In this document: one piece after another, positions 1 through 11,200 of the stretch | Position numbering within the stretch: the stretch's first letter is position 1 | Layout of the letters: each line of letters begins with the position of its first letter | Assembly: GCF_030253575.1 (NCBI RefSeq) | Contig: NC_080558.1 | Location: 34,045,611 to 34,109,610, forward strand | From: Rhododendron vialii | Lineage: Eukaryota > Streptophyta > Magnoliopsida > Ericales > Ericaceae | Direction: 5' to 3' | Length of the DNA: 64,000 bases | Position numbers and translations under genes: made by a program | The notes under the pieces: model-generated | Told to the model about the DNA's origin: nothing | Database searches by the model: none | What the model saw: only the letters and a program-made list of their open reading frames with translations

Positions 1-565
1 GGATCAAGATCCAATCCAATCAAGTCAAGTCAAGTCAAATCAAATCAAGCCAAAGATCTTATTATAAGATCTTGCCATACTTAGCTCTTCTCTTATTAAG
101 CCTATAAATAAAGGCTCGGCATTCTTCAGAGCTTTCAAGCACTCTTCAAGAACTCAAGCATTCCTCAACATCCTACAGAGAATCATCAAACACCAAAAAC
201 CGTGTCGATTTCTTTGCAAGTCCACCACATCAAATTGTTCAGCAACTCAAATCACTCAACAAACCAAAACACTTGGAGATTGTAAAGATCAAACTCCAAA
301 GTTCAAGTCATCTTCAAACTTTGTTCTTCGGTTCATTCAACTTGAAGATTCAAAGAAAGTTACTGTTCGGGCGATTCAACAATAAGCATTCAAGCCGTTA
401 AAATGCCAGTAATTCCGGAGATCGAATCAGAGGATTTTATTCTTTTCTTATTTAAAGAGCATTTATTAGAGAATTGTACCCCTTTCAATTCAAAATCAAC
501 AAAAAGTATTATTTTGCGCATCTTTTTCGTCTTTTTTATTGCAGAATTCGAATTTGTGTGTTACA
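1..565 (+). repeat. 5' LTR of the Tat element (partial)
   Basis: Aligns with 18631-19240. It ends in TGTTACA like the 3' LTR, and the primer-binding-site candidate follows at once. Relative to the 3' LTR it lacks a 28-bp segment just after the TATA box (18763-18790 in the 3' copy) and has a shorter run of CAAATCAAGT-type short repeats at its left end. Scattered point differences indicate an old insertion. The first ~372 bp (most of U3) are outside the window. Confidence 0.88.
103..110 (+). promoter_or_regulatory. TATA box of the Tat 5' LTR
   Basis: TATAAATA in the context CCTATAAATA, conserved in the 3' LTR at 18750-18757. Its position inside the LTR fits the U3 core promoter that drives the genomic RNA. 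The 28-bp difference between the two LTRs falls directly downstream, near the expected start of R. Confidence 0.6.
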
Positions 566-567
566 AA

Positions 568-588
568 TTTGGCACGCCCAATGGGACC
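568..588 (+). other. Candidate primer-binding site of the Tat element
   Basis: The sequence TTTGGCACGCCCAATGGGAC begins two bases after the LTR end at 565. It starts with TGG, the complement of a tRNA CCA end, as expected for a minus-strand primer site. I did not assign the tRNA. Confidence 0.55.
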
Positions 589-630
589 TCTCTGCCTCTC
601 ATCACTTTCTCCAAGTCAAGTTCTTCACAA

Positions 631-1188
631 ATGGCTTCTAAGAAGATTCAAGCCGCTTCGATCAACAAAAACACTAGCAAGAATGCTGCCATTGCCAAGA
701 ATAGCGGTAGCACTTCTACTGGCCCTGCGATGTGTAGCAAAGCTAAGGCGACTGTTATCATCACAAATCAAGAAGCTAAGCCAAAAGTTAACCCAGCGAA
801 GGTGCCACCTGGCAAGCGCCGAGGTGCTCCCACACTTTCAGCAAAGAAGGAAGAAGAGGGCTCCGAAAAGCTTCCATCCAATTCTGAAAGTTCTATGTTT
901 GCAAGCTCGCCTCTCCCAACTCATTCAGTTTCTGATGCAGATTCTAGCACGGGTTCGCATTCAGGATCCTCTCCTTCTTCTCCGAAGCGCTCAGAGTCGC
1001 CAATTCGTTCAGACGCGTCTTACTCCATGACTATGCAGGCAATGACCACTGATGCTGCAACAGTGGAGGAGCAACTAGCTATTATGGCACGCGCCATTGA
1101 AAAGCTCACCAAGACCGTGGAAGATAAAGACCTCCAGATTGCATCACTTATGAACAAGTTAGAGGCTCAGAACATGGAAGGAACTAGC
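631..1188 (+). pseudogene. Gag N-terminal part of the Tat element, interrupted at 1188
   Basis: An ATG at 631, 65 bp after the 5' LTR end, opens a Lys/Ser-rich reading frame. It ends in a short coiled-coil-like stretch (VEEQLAIMARAIEKLTKTVE, about residues 149-168) that is typical of the N-terminal region of plant Tat gag polyproteins. The frame is interrupted after 1188 by the solo LTR at 1189-5342. The inserted length plus target duplication is 4159 bp, so the frame changes by one, and gag indeed resumes in the next frame after 5343. An open frame also extends upstream to 403, but that part is LTR and is not expected to be translated as gag. This is the structural protein of the virus-like particle; this copy cannot make it. 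Confidence 0.75.
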
Positions 1189-1723
1189 TGTAACGCCCCG
1201 AATTTTGGGTACGTTAAAGAAGACATTTTATTGAAAATAAACTGAGTCTGGCTCTTATTACAACAAATACTCTCACAAGAGTTCAATATTACACAAATGA
1301 AGGGGGTTCTAAGGTTCCTAACTACAGCTCCTCCTTCTTCTCCATCCTAGCCAGCTCCTCAGCTCCAAAAGCCTCCACGGTGATCTGCTTACCTTGATTA
1401 TCTACAAAATCTGACACATTATACCAGCGTCACCACCGATATAATATGTCAGGGTCACCAAAAAGGCAACACCGTGAGCTACAACAGCTCAGCAGGATAA
1501 TCCCATACCCGCTAACCCATAACTTACAAACTAAGCTATAATACAACATCAATTTCCACATGATAAGTATATACACAGTTAATCAATGACACATCCACAT
1601 TCATTAATCAACTATCGTTGGTGTCCAAGATTTCCGTGTTTCTCCTACGCGACTCATCGTAGACTGTGTCAACATTTTCATTTACAAAACAATCTTTCAA
1701 AACCCATTTGTTTAACACAAAAC
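1189..1723 (-). other. Solo LTR, distal U5 part
   Basis: Non-coding. It carries the TG..CA terminus at 1189 and no recognisable domain. It leads into the tandem array that starts near 1724. Confidence 0.5.
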
Positions 1724-2775
1724 ATTTGCATTGGCTCCGTACCGCGGATAACCAAGCTACACACCCAACCTCGGTTCCGCCGTTCCAGACTCCCGAGTAT
1801 CCTCACAATGGTTCCGCCGCACCGGGTTCCCATTGGCACACAAAAAAATATTTGCATTGGCTCCGTACCGCGGATAACCAAGCTACACACCCAACCTCGG
1901 TTCCGCCGTTCCGGACTCCCGAGTATCCTCACAATGGTTCCGTCGTCCCGGGTTCCCATTGGCACACAAAAAAATATTTGCATTGGCTCCGTACCGCGGA
2001 TAACCAAGCTACACACCCAACCTCGGTTCCGCCGTTCCGGACTCCCGAGTATCCTCACAATGGTTCCGCCGTCCCGGGTTTCCATTGGCACACAAAAAAT
2101 ATTTGCATTGGCTCCGTACCGCGGATAACCAAGCTACACACCCAACCTTGGTTCCGCCGTTCCGGACTCCCGAGTATCCTCACAATGGTTCCGCCGTCCC
2201 GGGTTCCCATTGGCACACAAAAAATATTTGCATTGGCTCCGTACCGCGGATAACCAAGCTACACACCCAACCTCGGTTTCGCCGTTCCGGACTCCCAAGT
2301 ATCCTCACAATGGTTCCGCCGTCCCGGGTTCCCATTGGCACACAAAAATATTTGCATTGGCTCCGTACTGCGGATAACCAAGCTATACCTCACCATGGTT
2401 CCGCTGCTCCAGATTCCCATGGGAATGCACACAACCTCACAATGGTTCCGTTTTTTCCAGATTTCCATTGGAACACACACAAAAACACACACCACACAAT
2501 GGGCAAGTCTGGCCACATTGCGGTTTCCAAAACATTTCAAAAATAGTTCATTTAACTCACCCAACCTCGGTTCCGCCGTTCCGGACTCCCGAGTATCCTC
2601 ACAATGGTTCCGCCGTCCCGGGTTCCCATTGGCACACAAAAAAATATTTGCATTGGCTCCGTACCGCGGATAACCAAGCTACACACCCAACCTCGGTTCC
2701 GCCATTCCGGACTCCCGAGTATCCTCACAATGGTTCCGCCTTCCCGGGTTCCCATTGGCACACACACACACACAT
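1724..2775. repeat. ~125-bp tandem repeat array inside the solo LTR
   Basis: The marker GCATTGGCTCCGTAC recurs at about 1728, 1854, 1980, 2105, 2230, 2354 and 2650, giving unit lengths of 126, 126, 125, 125 and 124 bp. Each unit includes GATAACCAAGCTACACACCC, CCTCACAATGGTTCCGCCGT and CCCATTGGCACACAAA. A diverged stretch (about 2395-2550) interrupts the array before a last complete unit and a partial one. Because 126 is a multiple of three, several frames stay open over hundreds of bases. This is repeat structure, not protein coding. Confidence 0.92.
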
Positions 2776-2996
2776 AATGCCACACAAAACTGGTCATTAT
2801 GTAATTTCAAAAATATTTTCTTCCTCGAAAAACATTTCCTTCCATTAACCACACCCTAGGTGTCATGTTTCTACTTTCTCGGTTCTCGTGTCTCGTTTAC
2901 ATGTAAAGACTCTGCGGTAGGACAAACGTAAGCAAGAATCATCCTAACAAGATCATCCAATTCTATATTACTCATCCCGCTCAATTACTACTTATA

Positions 2997-3100
2997 GCAT
3001 AACGCCACATGTACGGACGCCCTTGGAGTGTATCACTTATGCTTATTCAAAGCACAACGCCACATGTACGGATGTCTTTGGAGTGAAATCACTTATGCTT
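2997..3100. repeat. Direct duplication of ~50 bp in the solo LTR
   Basis: Two copies of a segment containing AACGCCACATGTACGGA followed by CTTTGGAGTG/CCTTGGAGTG and ATCACTTATGCTT begin at about 2997 and 3052. No coding function is seen. The flanks (2776-2996 and 3101-3590) are unique LTR sequence with nothing else recognisable. Confidence 0.8.
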
Positions 3101-3590
3101 TATCACACCACAAGTAACACAAGCAATTCATATATGCATACTCATAATCATCTTAAAGATCAAAATACAAATACTTCTAAACAAACGATAAGTAAGTAAA
3201 TAGGAATAACCTACTTTATACTTGGGGTGAACGATAAGGATAACTACATATACGTAGAGTTAGGGGACAAGGAATCCTACCTTACTTCTTGGCGGTAGTC
3301 GGCTACGGAAAGTACGTCGGTGGTTGGGCAAAGTAACTTCCTACGGTATGCCTCCGGTAGCTTCGAAAGAGAAAGGTTTCTCTCGAAACTTCTATTTGAC
3401 TAATACTACACTACTTTATGGATCGAAGGGTGGTCGGGTGGTGGTTTAGTGGCGGCTTAGGTTGAGTTTCTTGAAGAACTCAAGAACTACTCAAGAACAA
3501 AGGAAGAACAAAAGAAAGAACAAAGGAAATTTCTAGAGAGAAGTTGGAGCAAAGTGAGAAGGTGTGAGTTGAATGCTTGGAATGGTTTGC

Positions 3591-3600
3591 TATTTATAGG
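3591..3600 (-). promoter_or_regulatory. Minus-strand TATA box of the solo LTR
   Basis: On the minus strand the sequence reads CCTATAAATA. Downstream on that strand is a pyrimidine/A-rich, ATG-poor leader-like sequence. This is the main evidence for the orientation of the solo LTR. Confidence 0.5.
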
Positions 3601-3940
3601 CCAAGGCATGCCCTCTTCCTTTCTCCCAAGGCCGGCCCCCCTCTCTCTCTCTCTACCTCAAATTTTGACACATGGCATGCAATCTTTGAAAGATCAAAGT
3701 CTAACCCTAGGCTTGCATGGCTAGGTTAGGCTAAATGGTAGGCTTCCATGGCTAAGATTTGTCCTTGGATGGGATTATGGGAGATTTGTTGGAAGATTTG
3801 GAGACAATGGTACAAGATTTGGGTACTAAACAATTGAAAGATGTACAATGGAGGAAGTTTCTTAGCTAGGAAGGAAGATATCACCAAGGATTGAAAAGAT
3901 GAGAAAGATCAAGGAAGGTCAAGCAAGGTACAACAAAATC

Positions 3941-4062
3941 TCTCCCTCTCTCTCTCCTATCTCTCTCTCTCTCGGCCTCTTTCTCTTCTCTCCCTCTCTC
4001 GCCCTCTCTCTCCTCTCTCTCTCTCTCGGGTCTCTCTCCCCCTCTCTCCCTCTCTCCCTAGT

Positions 4063-4116
<54 letters not shown>
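3941..4116. repeat. (CT)n-rich tract followed by (TA)n microsatellite
   Basis: A CTCTCTC-rich pyrimidine tract of about 115 bp (3941-4060) is followed by an almost pure TA run (4069-4115). Open frames across it (poly-Leu/Ser or Arg/Glu) are composition artefacts. Confidence 0.95.
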
Positions 4117-4123
<7 letters not shown>

Positions 4124-4449
4124 ACAAGAAAGAATAAATACAAAGTACCAAGTACAAGATTTTCCAAATCAAAAATCCTTTTTAAAGAAATACAATTAGG
4201 CACATGTTGATTAAATAAATAAATTAGGGTACTTTGTAATCTAGGTCGATCACACCTCCCAATAAATTAAACCAATTGGGTACAAAACCCCAATACAAAA
4301 TAATAAAAGGGTACTTAGGAGAATATTAGGCCTTAAAGGCTACAAGGCTACTAAGTACTTTAATAATAAAATAAGGTGTACTTTCATCACATGGGGTTTA
4401 AGAAAATATTAGTTTAATGAGCCCATGTACTTGGTGAAAGAATAACTCT

Positions 4450-5100
4450 TTTACCCAATGGACAATAATTCCCCTAACTTTTATTGTCCAATGGACAAAG
4501 GTTAAAAGGAAACTTTTATAGTAAAATAATTAAGGAGTACTTTTAAGCATGTGACAAAAGCCCTATATTAAATATAGGTGTGGTACCAAGTACTCCAATT
4601 AAATAAAAATGCTAGGATTCTCCCCATTAGTTTATAAAAGAGTACAAGTACTAGAAAATCTAGGGTTTAGATATACCCCAAAAGTTTAATGCATAAAAGT
4701 ACATGTGAATCCAAATCTTGATTATTAAAATGAAACTTTGTACTTGGTAGGAAGATTTGGGCTATTACCCAATGGATAATAATTTCCCTAACGGTTATCG
4801 TCCAATGGATAATAAGGTACGAGTACTTTAAATCATAATTTAAGTCTTTTTTTTAAAAGACTACATGTACTTTTATAATAAAAAATTTATTATCCAATGG
4901 ACGAAAATTACCCTTGTGATTATTATCCAATGGATAATGGAGGGGTGGGAGAATCCCCAATAAACAATGCATATAAGTACTAGCACATGTTTTTATAAAC
5001 CGTTAAAATACTATATCTTGAACTTACCAAAATATTTTAATAGGAAGCCTATTGTCCAATGGATAAAGATTACCCTAACCATTATGGACCAATGGGTAAT
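4450..5100. repeat. Dispersed palindromic CCAATGGA(T/C)AA motifs in the U3 region
   Basis: The core CCAATGGATAA or a close variant occurs at about 4454, 4488, 4769, 4801, 4892, 4927, 5055 and 5088, mostly in pairs 30-35 bp apart. Several extend to the palindrome TTATCCAATGGATAA. They lie upstream of the minus-strand TATA box, where U3 regulatory sites would sit, but no factor is assigned. Confidence 0.75.
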
Positions 5101-5342
5101 GGAAAAGTTTCAAAAGGTCCAAAAGGTTCATCTAGCAACTAGGCAAGTTGGTTGCTTGGTTCCTCCAAGTAGTCGGTTAGAAACTAACTAAATTGGTCAA
5201 GTAGGGTTTCTAGTCGAGACAAAATTTAATTACGAGGAAAATTAACAATAATTCATATAGCCACCCAAGAGAAAATAAGTAATTTAAATAAAATTCAAAT
5301 ATTTAACGAAATTTTTACTGACCAAAATTCAGGGGCGTTACA

Positions 5343-6780
5343 CTAGCCATGATGCTTCACATCCACCAGGTTTCACACCAAAAGGAGTCATAATTGCCGA
5401 TCAATCTGGAAAGCTCATGATGGGTGACCAAACTGGAAAACTCAAGCAAACGGATGATGGGAATCATGTTTTGTCGTCAAATCAAGGAGATAGTCGTAAG
5501 GTCAATCGCATAATGGCAGTTGAAAGTGCTTAACCAACTTCTATCGCTTCGTTGTCTGTCCAACAACTCCAAGACATGATAGCAAGCACAATCAGAGCAC
5601 AGTACGGAGGGCCTCCACAAAGTGCATTTACATATTCAAAACCTTACACAAAGCGCATTGACTGCTTTAGGATGCCTGTTGGTTATTAGCGGCCCAAGTT
5701 TCAACAATTTGATGGGAAAGGAAACCTAAAGCAACACGTCGCCCACTTCGTCGAAACATGCAACAATGCTGGGACAGATGGAGATCTACTTGTCAAACAA
5801 TTCGTTCGTTCGCTCAAAGGAAATGCTTTTGAATGGTACACGAACTTAGAGCCAGAATCGATTGATAGTTGGGAATAGATGGAGTGAGAGTTCTTGAATC
5901 GTTTCTATAGCACTCGTCGCATTGTAAGTATGACAGAGTTAATCAACACTAAGTAATGGAAGGATGAACCTGTGGTTGACTACATCAACCGTTGGCGTGC
6001 TGTAAGCCTGGACTGTAAAGATCGACTCTCCGAACTCTCGACCGTTGAGATGTGCATGAAGGGTATGCATTAGGGTCTCTTTTACATTCTTCAAGGGGTA
6101 AAGCCGCGGACTTTTAAAGAGTTGGCTACGCATGCGCACGACATGGAAATCAACATAGCAACTCACGGCGGAAACAATCCTCCCATTTTAGGAAATCCAA
6201 ATGACAAGAAAGATGTGAAGAAAGATGACAAGTCCTCCAAGAACACCACCAAAGATGCGATGGTGGTAAATACGACCCCAGTAAAGATCACAACGAGGGA
6301 CGATAAAAAGGAGGTCAAAAAGGAATACCGCCCTGTAGAGAAAGACAAACGTTTGACTCTAAAAGAATTACAAGAAAAGAAATACCCGTTCCCCGACTCT
6401 GATGTGCCTGACATGCTAGAAGACTTACTTGAAAAGAAAGTCATTCAACTACCTGAGTGCAAACGCCCCGAGGAAATAGGTCGCGTGAATGACCCAAAGT
6501 ATTGTCAATATCATCGGATTGTAAGCCACCCTACTGAAAAGCGCTTCGTATTGAAGGAACTGCTTATTGATCTAACCATACCACCGCCACCACTATTGTG
6601 GGGTTGCCTGATTCTCCAACTTCTAGTTCTAAAGCAAAGGGAGAGCACGTAACAACACCAACAGAAGGAGCAATTGCGAGAATTCTCCAATTTGGCTCAC
6701 TTGAACCTGTGATAGTTCAAGTCCTAAGCCAAGAAATATCAACTTTTTCTTGCATAGACAAAAATCCGAGAGCATAAATT
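5343..6780 (+). pseudogene. Gag C-terminal part of the Tat element, degenerate
   Basis: After the target duplication the gag frame resumes in frame 2. A retrotransposon-gag core (matrix/capsid-like helices) spans about 5690-6170, with conserved phrases such as FDGKGN, HFVETCNNAG, FVRSLKGNAFEWY and RAHDMEI. Nonsense codons in this frame lie at 5531, 5687, 5876 and 5885, with more near 5954 and 6071. A frameshift between about 6570 and 6640 brings the downstream sequence into the pol frame. The longest intact piece is 6122-6652. This was the capsid protein region and is not functional here. Confidence 0.82.
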
Positions 6781-9138
6781 GATGAAGGATGGATCGTCGT
6801 GACACGAAAGAAGTCATGCATAAACAACCCCAAAGCCAAATCAGTCTATCCTACAAAAACCCAAGGAAAGAGGAATCACCACCAATATTCAAAAAGAAAG
6901 GGAGGAAGGAAGATGAAGGCCAAGAAAGAGGTGTTAGAAGTTTGCGAACCTGTAGAGCAAAATCCTCTTGCCCCAATCACTTTACAAGATTTCTTTCCAA
7001 AGGGCTACTTCAAGGAGGACGAAGTCAAAGTTGTCTACATGGTTTCGACTAGTGAAGAAATTGATGGCGATGTCAAACAAGTCCACGTGCTAAAAGCAAC
7101 AATGAACAAAGAAGAGGCTAACCTCTTTACAACTTTGAACGAAGCACCTCCACGGTTTAGTCTTCGCAAAGCATCGCAACTCTCCCAATCAGCCAAGCTC
7201 GCACTCATTCAAGTTTTAAAAGACCCCATGGAGTACGAGTCTATAATCAATAAAGTTGGTACCACAGAGAACTCCACTACTTGTGCTTCTTGTTGTGCGA
7301 CGATCACATTCACCGATGAAGACTTGCAATTAGGTTCAAAACCGCACAATCGACCATTGTTTGTGTCGAGGAACATCAAAGAACAAAAGGTGGGTCGTAT
7401 TCTTATCGATGGAGACTCCGCAGTAAATATCATGCCAAAGTTCATCATGAAGAAACTCGAAATCCCAATCGATGAGTTGGCCCGTAGTCGTTTGGTCATT
7501 CAAGGCTTCAACCAAGGAGGGCAGCGCGCAATCAGAATGATTCGTTTGAACCTCACCATCAATGAGCTTGTAGCAAGTACTCTATTTCATGTCATCGATG
7601 CAAAAACCTCTTACAATCTGCTACTGGGGAGACCATGGGTTCATGGAAATGGAGTAGTTGCATCCACACTCCATCAATGCTTTAAATTCTATCAAGACGG
7701 GATACAGACTGTAGTAGCAGATGACAAGCCATTCACCGAAGCTGATTCTCACTTTGCAGATGCAAAGTTTTACATGGAGTCCGTCGCCGTTCTTGAAGTT
7801 ATCCTAGCTGAAGTTCCTTCCATGGGACAAGGAAGTTCAAAGAAAGAGAAGCAGGCCACAACAACGTATTCACAAGAAAATGCAAGAAATTGTGAAGAAC
7901 CACCGAGAATTGAGTCTTCACGAGAAAGATCTTCATCTTCTAAAACGCAAGCTGCGGAAAAGAGCTTTAGATACATTCCAAAGTCTCGACGAAAGGAAGG
8001 ACAATCACCATTTGAAGAGGTCATCACCACTATAGGGAATCCAGCAAAATGCTCTCAAGCTTTGTGCAAGGAAGATCTTCAAATGTTAAAGGGAGACCTA
8101 ACAACACCTCTTCCGACCTTGGGACAGCCTAGCTCAACCAAGCCCCCATTGAAAGAGTTTGTTAAGTCTACACAAAGTCCTCTTCAACATTCGCCTCTTC
8201 CTGAAAAAAGAGCCGACGGTTTTGATCCAAAGGCTTACAAGCTCTTGGCTAACTCGGGTTATGACTTCAACAATCCTACGCCACTTGGAGAGTTGAGTCC
8301 TGAACTCACTGGTGAGAAGGTTCACGGCCTTAGTAAAGCACAAGAAGAATTAAGGCGGCAAGGATATAGAGTTAGCCCTCCAAAGATTGGTCTTGGGTTC
8401 ACACCATCGAAGCCCATCCCCATAACCGCCAAAGGAAAAGGAAAAAAAGCAAATGCGCAGCATATCACAGTGGAAGAGGTGAAAGAGGAGGACAATGAAC
8501 AAGCTGCTCCTCGAGTCTCTGTCTTCGATCGCATCGAAGCTGTCTTCGATCGCATCGAAGCTCCCATACCTCAGACCTCAGTCTTCAACAGACTTGGTGT
8601 TATAAAAGAGATGTGCGAGGGGGCAACGTTGCGGCCAAAAAAGTTAATCTTTTCTTGACTTGGGAAAAGAAATGCATCGTTGAGAGAGGACATTTCCAAG
8701 AGAGAGGGAGAAAGCGTCGAGCTAGATTCTACTAAAGAAGATGAGGAGACTCGAAGCTCTATTCCTTCTCGTATAAAGTGGACAACATCACTCGAAGTCA
8801 ATGCAGAAGGTCCACTCAAAGTTAAACGACGCACCATCGTACTAACTAGGCAGCCTAAGGGTCACGAAAGAGCTGGAAAAGAAGAGGAGATGGAGTACAC
8901 TACATATTACCACGTAATGGTTAAGGAACACTCGAGCTCGGATTCTGAAGGTGACGATTTTCCCGAAGCTCCTCCCAAACTGGAAGATGGAGGGCAACCA
9001 ATAGTTGACGACCTCAAAGAACTCAACCTTGGAACTCCTGACGAGCCTCGACCAATCTTTGTGAGTGCACTTCTAAGCCTAGAAGAGGAAAAAGCATACT
9101 TCGACTTATTATTCAAGTATAGAGACGTCTTTGCTTAG
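6781..9138 (+). pseudogene. Tat pol, protease region and linker (broken by stop codons)
   Basis: Frame 1 is open from 6781 to a TGA at 8656 and from there to a TAG at 9136. The retropepsin-like aspartic protease lies at about 7330-7720. It shows the active-site segment ILIDGDSAVNIM (catalytic Asp codon 7408-7410, where the family usually has D-G/S-G-S/A) and the second conserved block YNLLLGRPWVH. The protease cleaves the Gag-Pol polyprotein. A long hydrophilic Ser/Lys/Glu-rich linker follows, with an exact internal repeat of a short FDRIEA motif near 8527-8565. The C-terminal part (8680-9138) leads into RT. The TAG at 9136 replaces a codon that is normally Trp in this motif. Confidence 0.85.
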
Positions 9139-10422
9139 ACTTATAAAGAAATGCCAGGACTAAGCCCTAGAGTAGCTGTTCACCACTTGGGGATTAGACA
9201 CGGTGCCCGTCCTATAAAGCAAGCTTGTCGGTATATTCGACCAGAGCAGATCCCTGTCATCAAAGAAGAGGTCAACAAACTAATCGAAGCTGGGTTCATA
9301 CGTGAAGTAAAGTACCCACGGTGGATTTCGAGCATGGTCCCAATAGTGAAGAAAAACGGAAAGATTCCGATATGTGTCGACTTTCGAAATTTGAATGATG
9401 CATACCCCAAAGACGACTTTCCTCTTCCAATCATGGAGTTGATGATAAACGCAACTACCGGCCATGAGGCATTGTCTTTTATGGATGGATGTTCCGGATA
9501 CAACCAAATAAGGATGGCAACCGAAGATGAAGAAGCAACGGCCTTTCGCACCACAAAAGGAATTTTTTGTTATAAAGTAATGCCTTTTGGTCTCAAGAAT
9601 GCCGGAGCCACTTATCAACTCGCCATGCAAAAGATTTTTGATAATATGCTCCATAAGACCATGGAGTGTTACGTCGACGACTTGGTTGTCAAGACCAAAC
9701 AAAGAGAGGATCACCTGCAAGACCTTCGGGCAGTTTTCAATCGATTGAGGAAGTACGACTTGAAAATGAATCCCCTCAAATGTGCCTTTGGGGTTACATC
9801 TGGAAAATTTCTTGGTTTCATTGTCCGACATTGAGGCATTGAGGTCGATCAATCCAAAATTAATGCCATACAAAAGATGCCAGCGCTGAAAAACATAAAG
9901 GAACTCCGAAGCTTGCAAGGCCATTTGGCGTACATTCGTCGATTCATTTCAAACTTAGCAAGGCGTTGCCAACCTTTAAGTCATTTGATGAAAAAAGATG
10001 CACCTTTCATTTGGGATCATGCTTGTCAAAATGACTTTGAAAGTATCAAAACGTACTTACTCAATTCTCCAGTTTTAGGGGCTCCTATTTCCGAAAAACC
10101 ACTAATACTTTACATAGCTGCCCAAGAGGAGTCACTGGGGGCAATGCTTGTGCAAAATGATGAAGAGAACAAAGAACGGGCACTCTACTACCTGAGTCGA
10201 AGATTGACTAAAAATGAGCTCATGTATTCACCTATTGAAAAGATGTGTTTGGCACTCGTCTTCTCCTCGCAAAAGTTAAGGCATTATTTTCAAGCACACA
10301 CAATTCATCTCGTGGCCAAAGCAGACCCGGTCAAGTATGTCATGTCCAAACCTATCCTCTCAGGACGCTTAGCAAGATGGTCTCTCCTCCTTAATAAATT
10401 TGAGATCGTATACGTCCCATAG
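9139..10422 (+). pseudogene. Tat pol, reverse transcriptase and first RNase H
   Basis: Same frame as the protease. RT spans about 9151-9834, with the fingers/palm motifs GHEALSFMDGCSGYNQI and PFGLKNAGATYQ and the catalytic YVDD at 9670-9681. The connected RNase H (9877-10422) shows LYIAAQEESLGAMLVQ and ALYYLSRRLTKNELMYSPIE. Stop codons at 9832 (TGA) and 10420 (TAG) interrupt it. There is no frameshift between these pieces. RT and RNase H would copy the genomic RNA to cDNA in the virus-like particle. Confidence 0.9.
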
Positions 10423-11200
10423 AAAGCACTAAAAGGGCAAGCATTAGCAAATTTCTTGGCGGATCATCCTATTTCAGCTGATTGGGAAATATCCGAAGAG
10501 TTCCCTGATGAAGATGTGCTATTTATTGAGGTTCTTCAGCCCTGGACGATGTTCTATGATGGGGCTGCTAGATTGGAAGGGGCTGGAGCTGGCGTCATCT
10601 TTGTCTCTCCACAAAAGCAAGTCCTACCTTATGCATTCATACTTAGAGAAAAATGTTCAAACAATGTCGCTGAGTATCAAGCTTTGATTCTTGGTCTCCA
10701 AATGGCTACTGAAATGAAGATTCTAGACCTTGAGATCTTTGGAGACTCCAAGCTAATAATTAACCTACTATGCGGCGACTATGAAGTGAAGAAAGATGAC
10801 TTAGTTCCATATTTTCAATATGCAAGTCACTTGTTGAAAAATCTTGAAGGAGTGACGCATGAGCATGTGCCACGAGAGGAGAATCGCATGGCAGATGCAC
10901 TAGCTAACCTAGCAACAACCTTGGCATTGCAAGAAGGTGAGAATGTCAACGTCCATGTGTGCAAACAATGGATATTGCCACAGTTGTTGGACTACCGCCT
11001 CGAAGAAGCAAATGCAATCACAGTCATGCCCATTAAAGACAACGATTGGAGACAACCCCTGATTGATTACCTCCAACACGGAAAGCTTCCAAATGACCGT
11101 CGACATAGGGCAGAGATAAGACGACGAGCTCCTCGATTCATCTTTTTCAAAGATACTTTATTTCGTCGATCATTCGAAGGTGTCTTTCTCCGCTGTCTTA
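10423..11200 (+). pseudogene. Tat pol, second (plant-acquired type) RNase H
   Basis: A second RNase H domain follows RT-RNase H, the hallmark of Tat elements. It shows MFYDGAARLEGAGAGVIF (first Asp), NVAEYQALILGL (Glu), IFGDSKLIINL (second Asp) and EENRMADALANLA (last Asp), so the four acidic residues are present. It lies at about 10540-10930 and runs on into a linker before integrase. The frame continues from upstream across the TAG at 10420. Confidence 0.88.

Larger units (their letters stand above)
1189..5342 (-). mobile_element. 4.15-kb solo LTR (Del/Tekay-like ends) inserted in gag
   Basis: The ends are TGTAACGCCCCGAATTTTGG and its inverted partner CCAAAATTCAGGGGCGTTACA, that is TG..CA termini with a ~20-bp inverted repeat. 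A perfect 5-bp target duplication CTAGC lies at 1184-1188 and 5343-5347. No gag or pol coding is present. TGTAAC-CCCC termini and multi-kb LTRs are known from chromovirus (Del/Tekay) elements, so a solo LTR left by LTR-LTR recombination is the best reading. A non-autonomous LARD-like element without internal LTRs is less likely. The only convincing TATA box (3591-3600) is on the minus strand, so I place the LTR in minus orientation: U3 about 5342-3600, R-U5 about 3570-1189. Confidence 0.8.

Noticed and set aside
1586-2848. Several overlapping open frames of 110-195 codons with repeated peptides
   Set aside because: They follow the ~125-bp tandem repeat in different frames and on both strands, which is expected when the unit is close to a multiple of three. 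No domain or start context supports them.
3899-4203. Open frames with poly-Ser/Leu, poly-Tyr/Ile or poly-Arg/Glu
   Set aside because: Translations of the CT and TA microsatellites.
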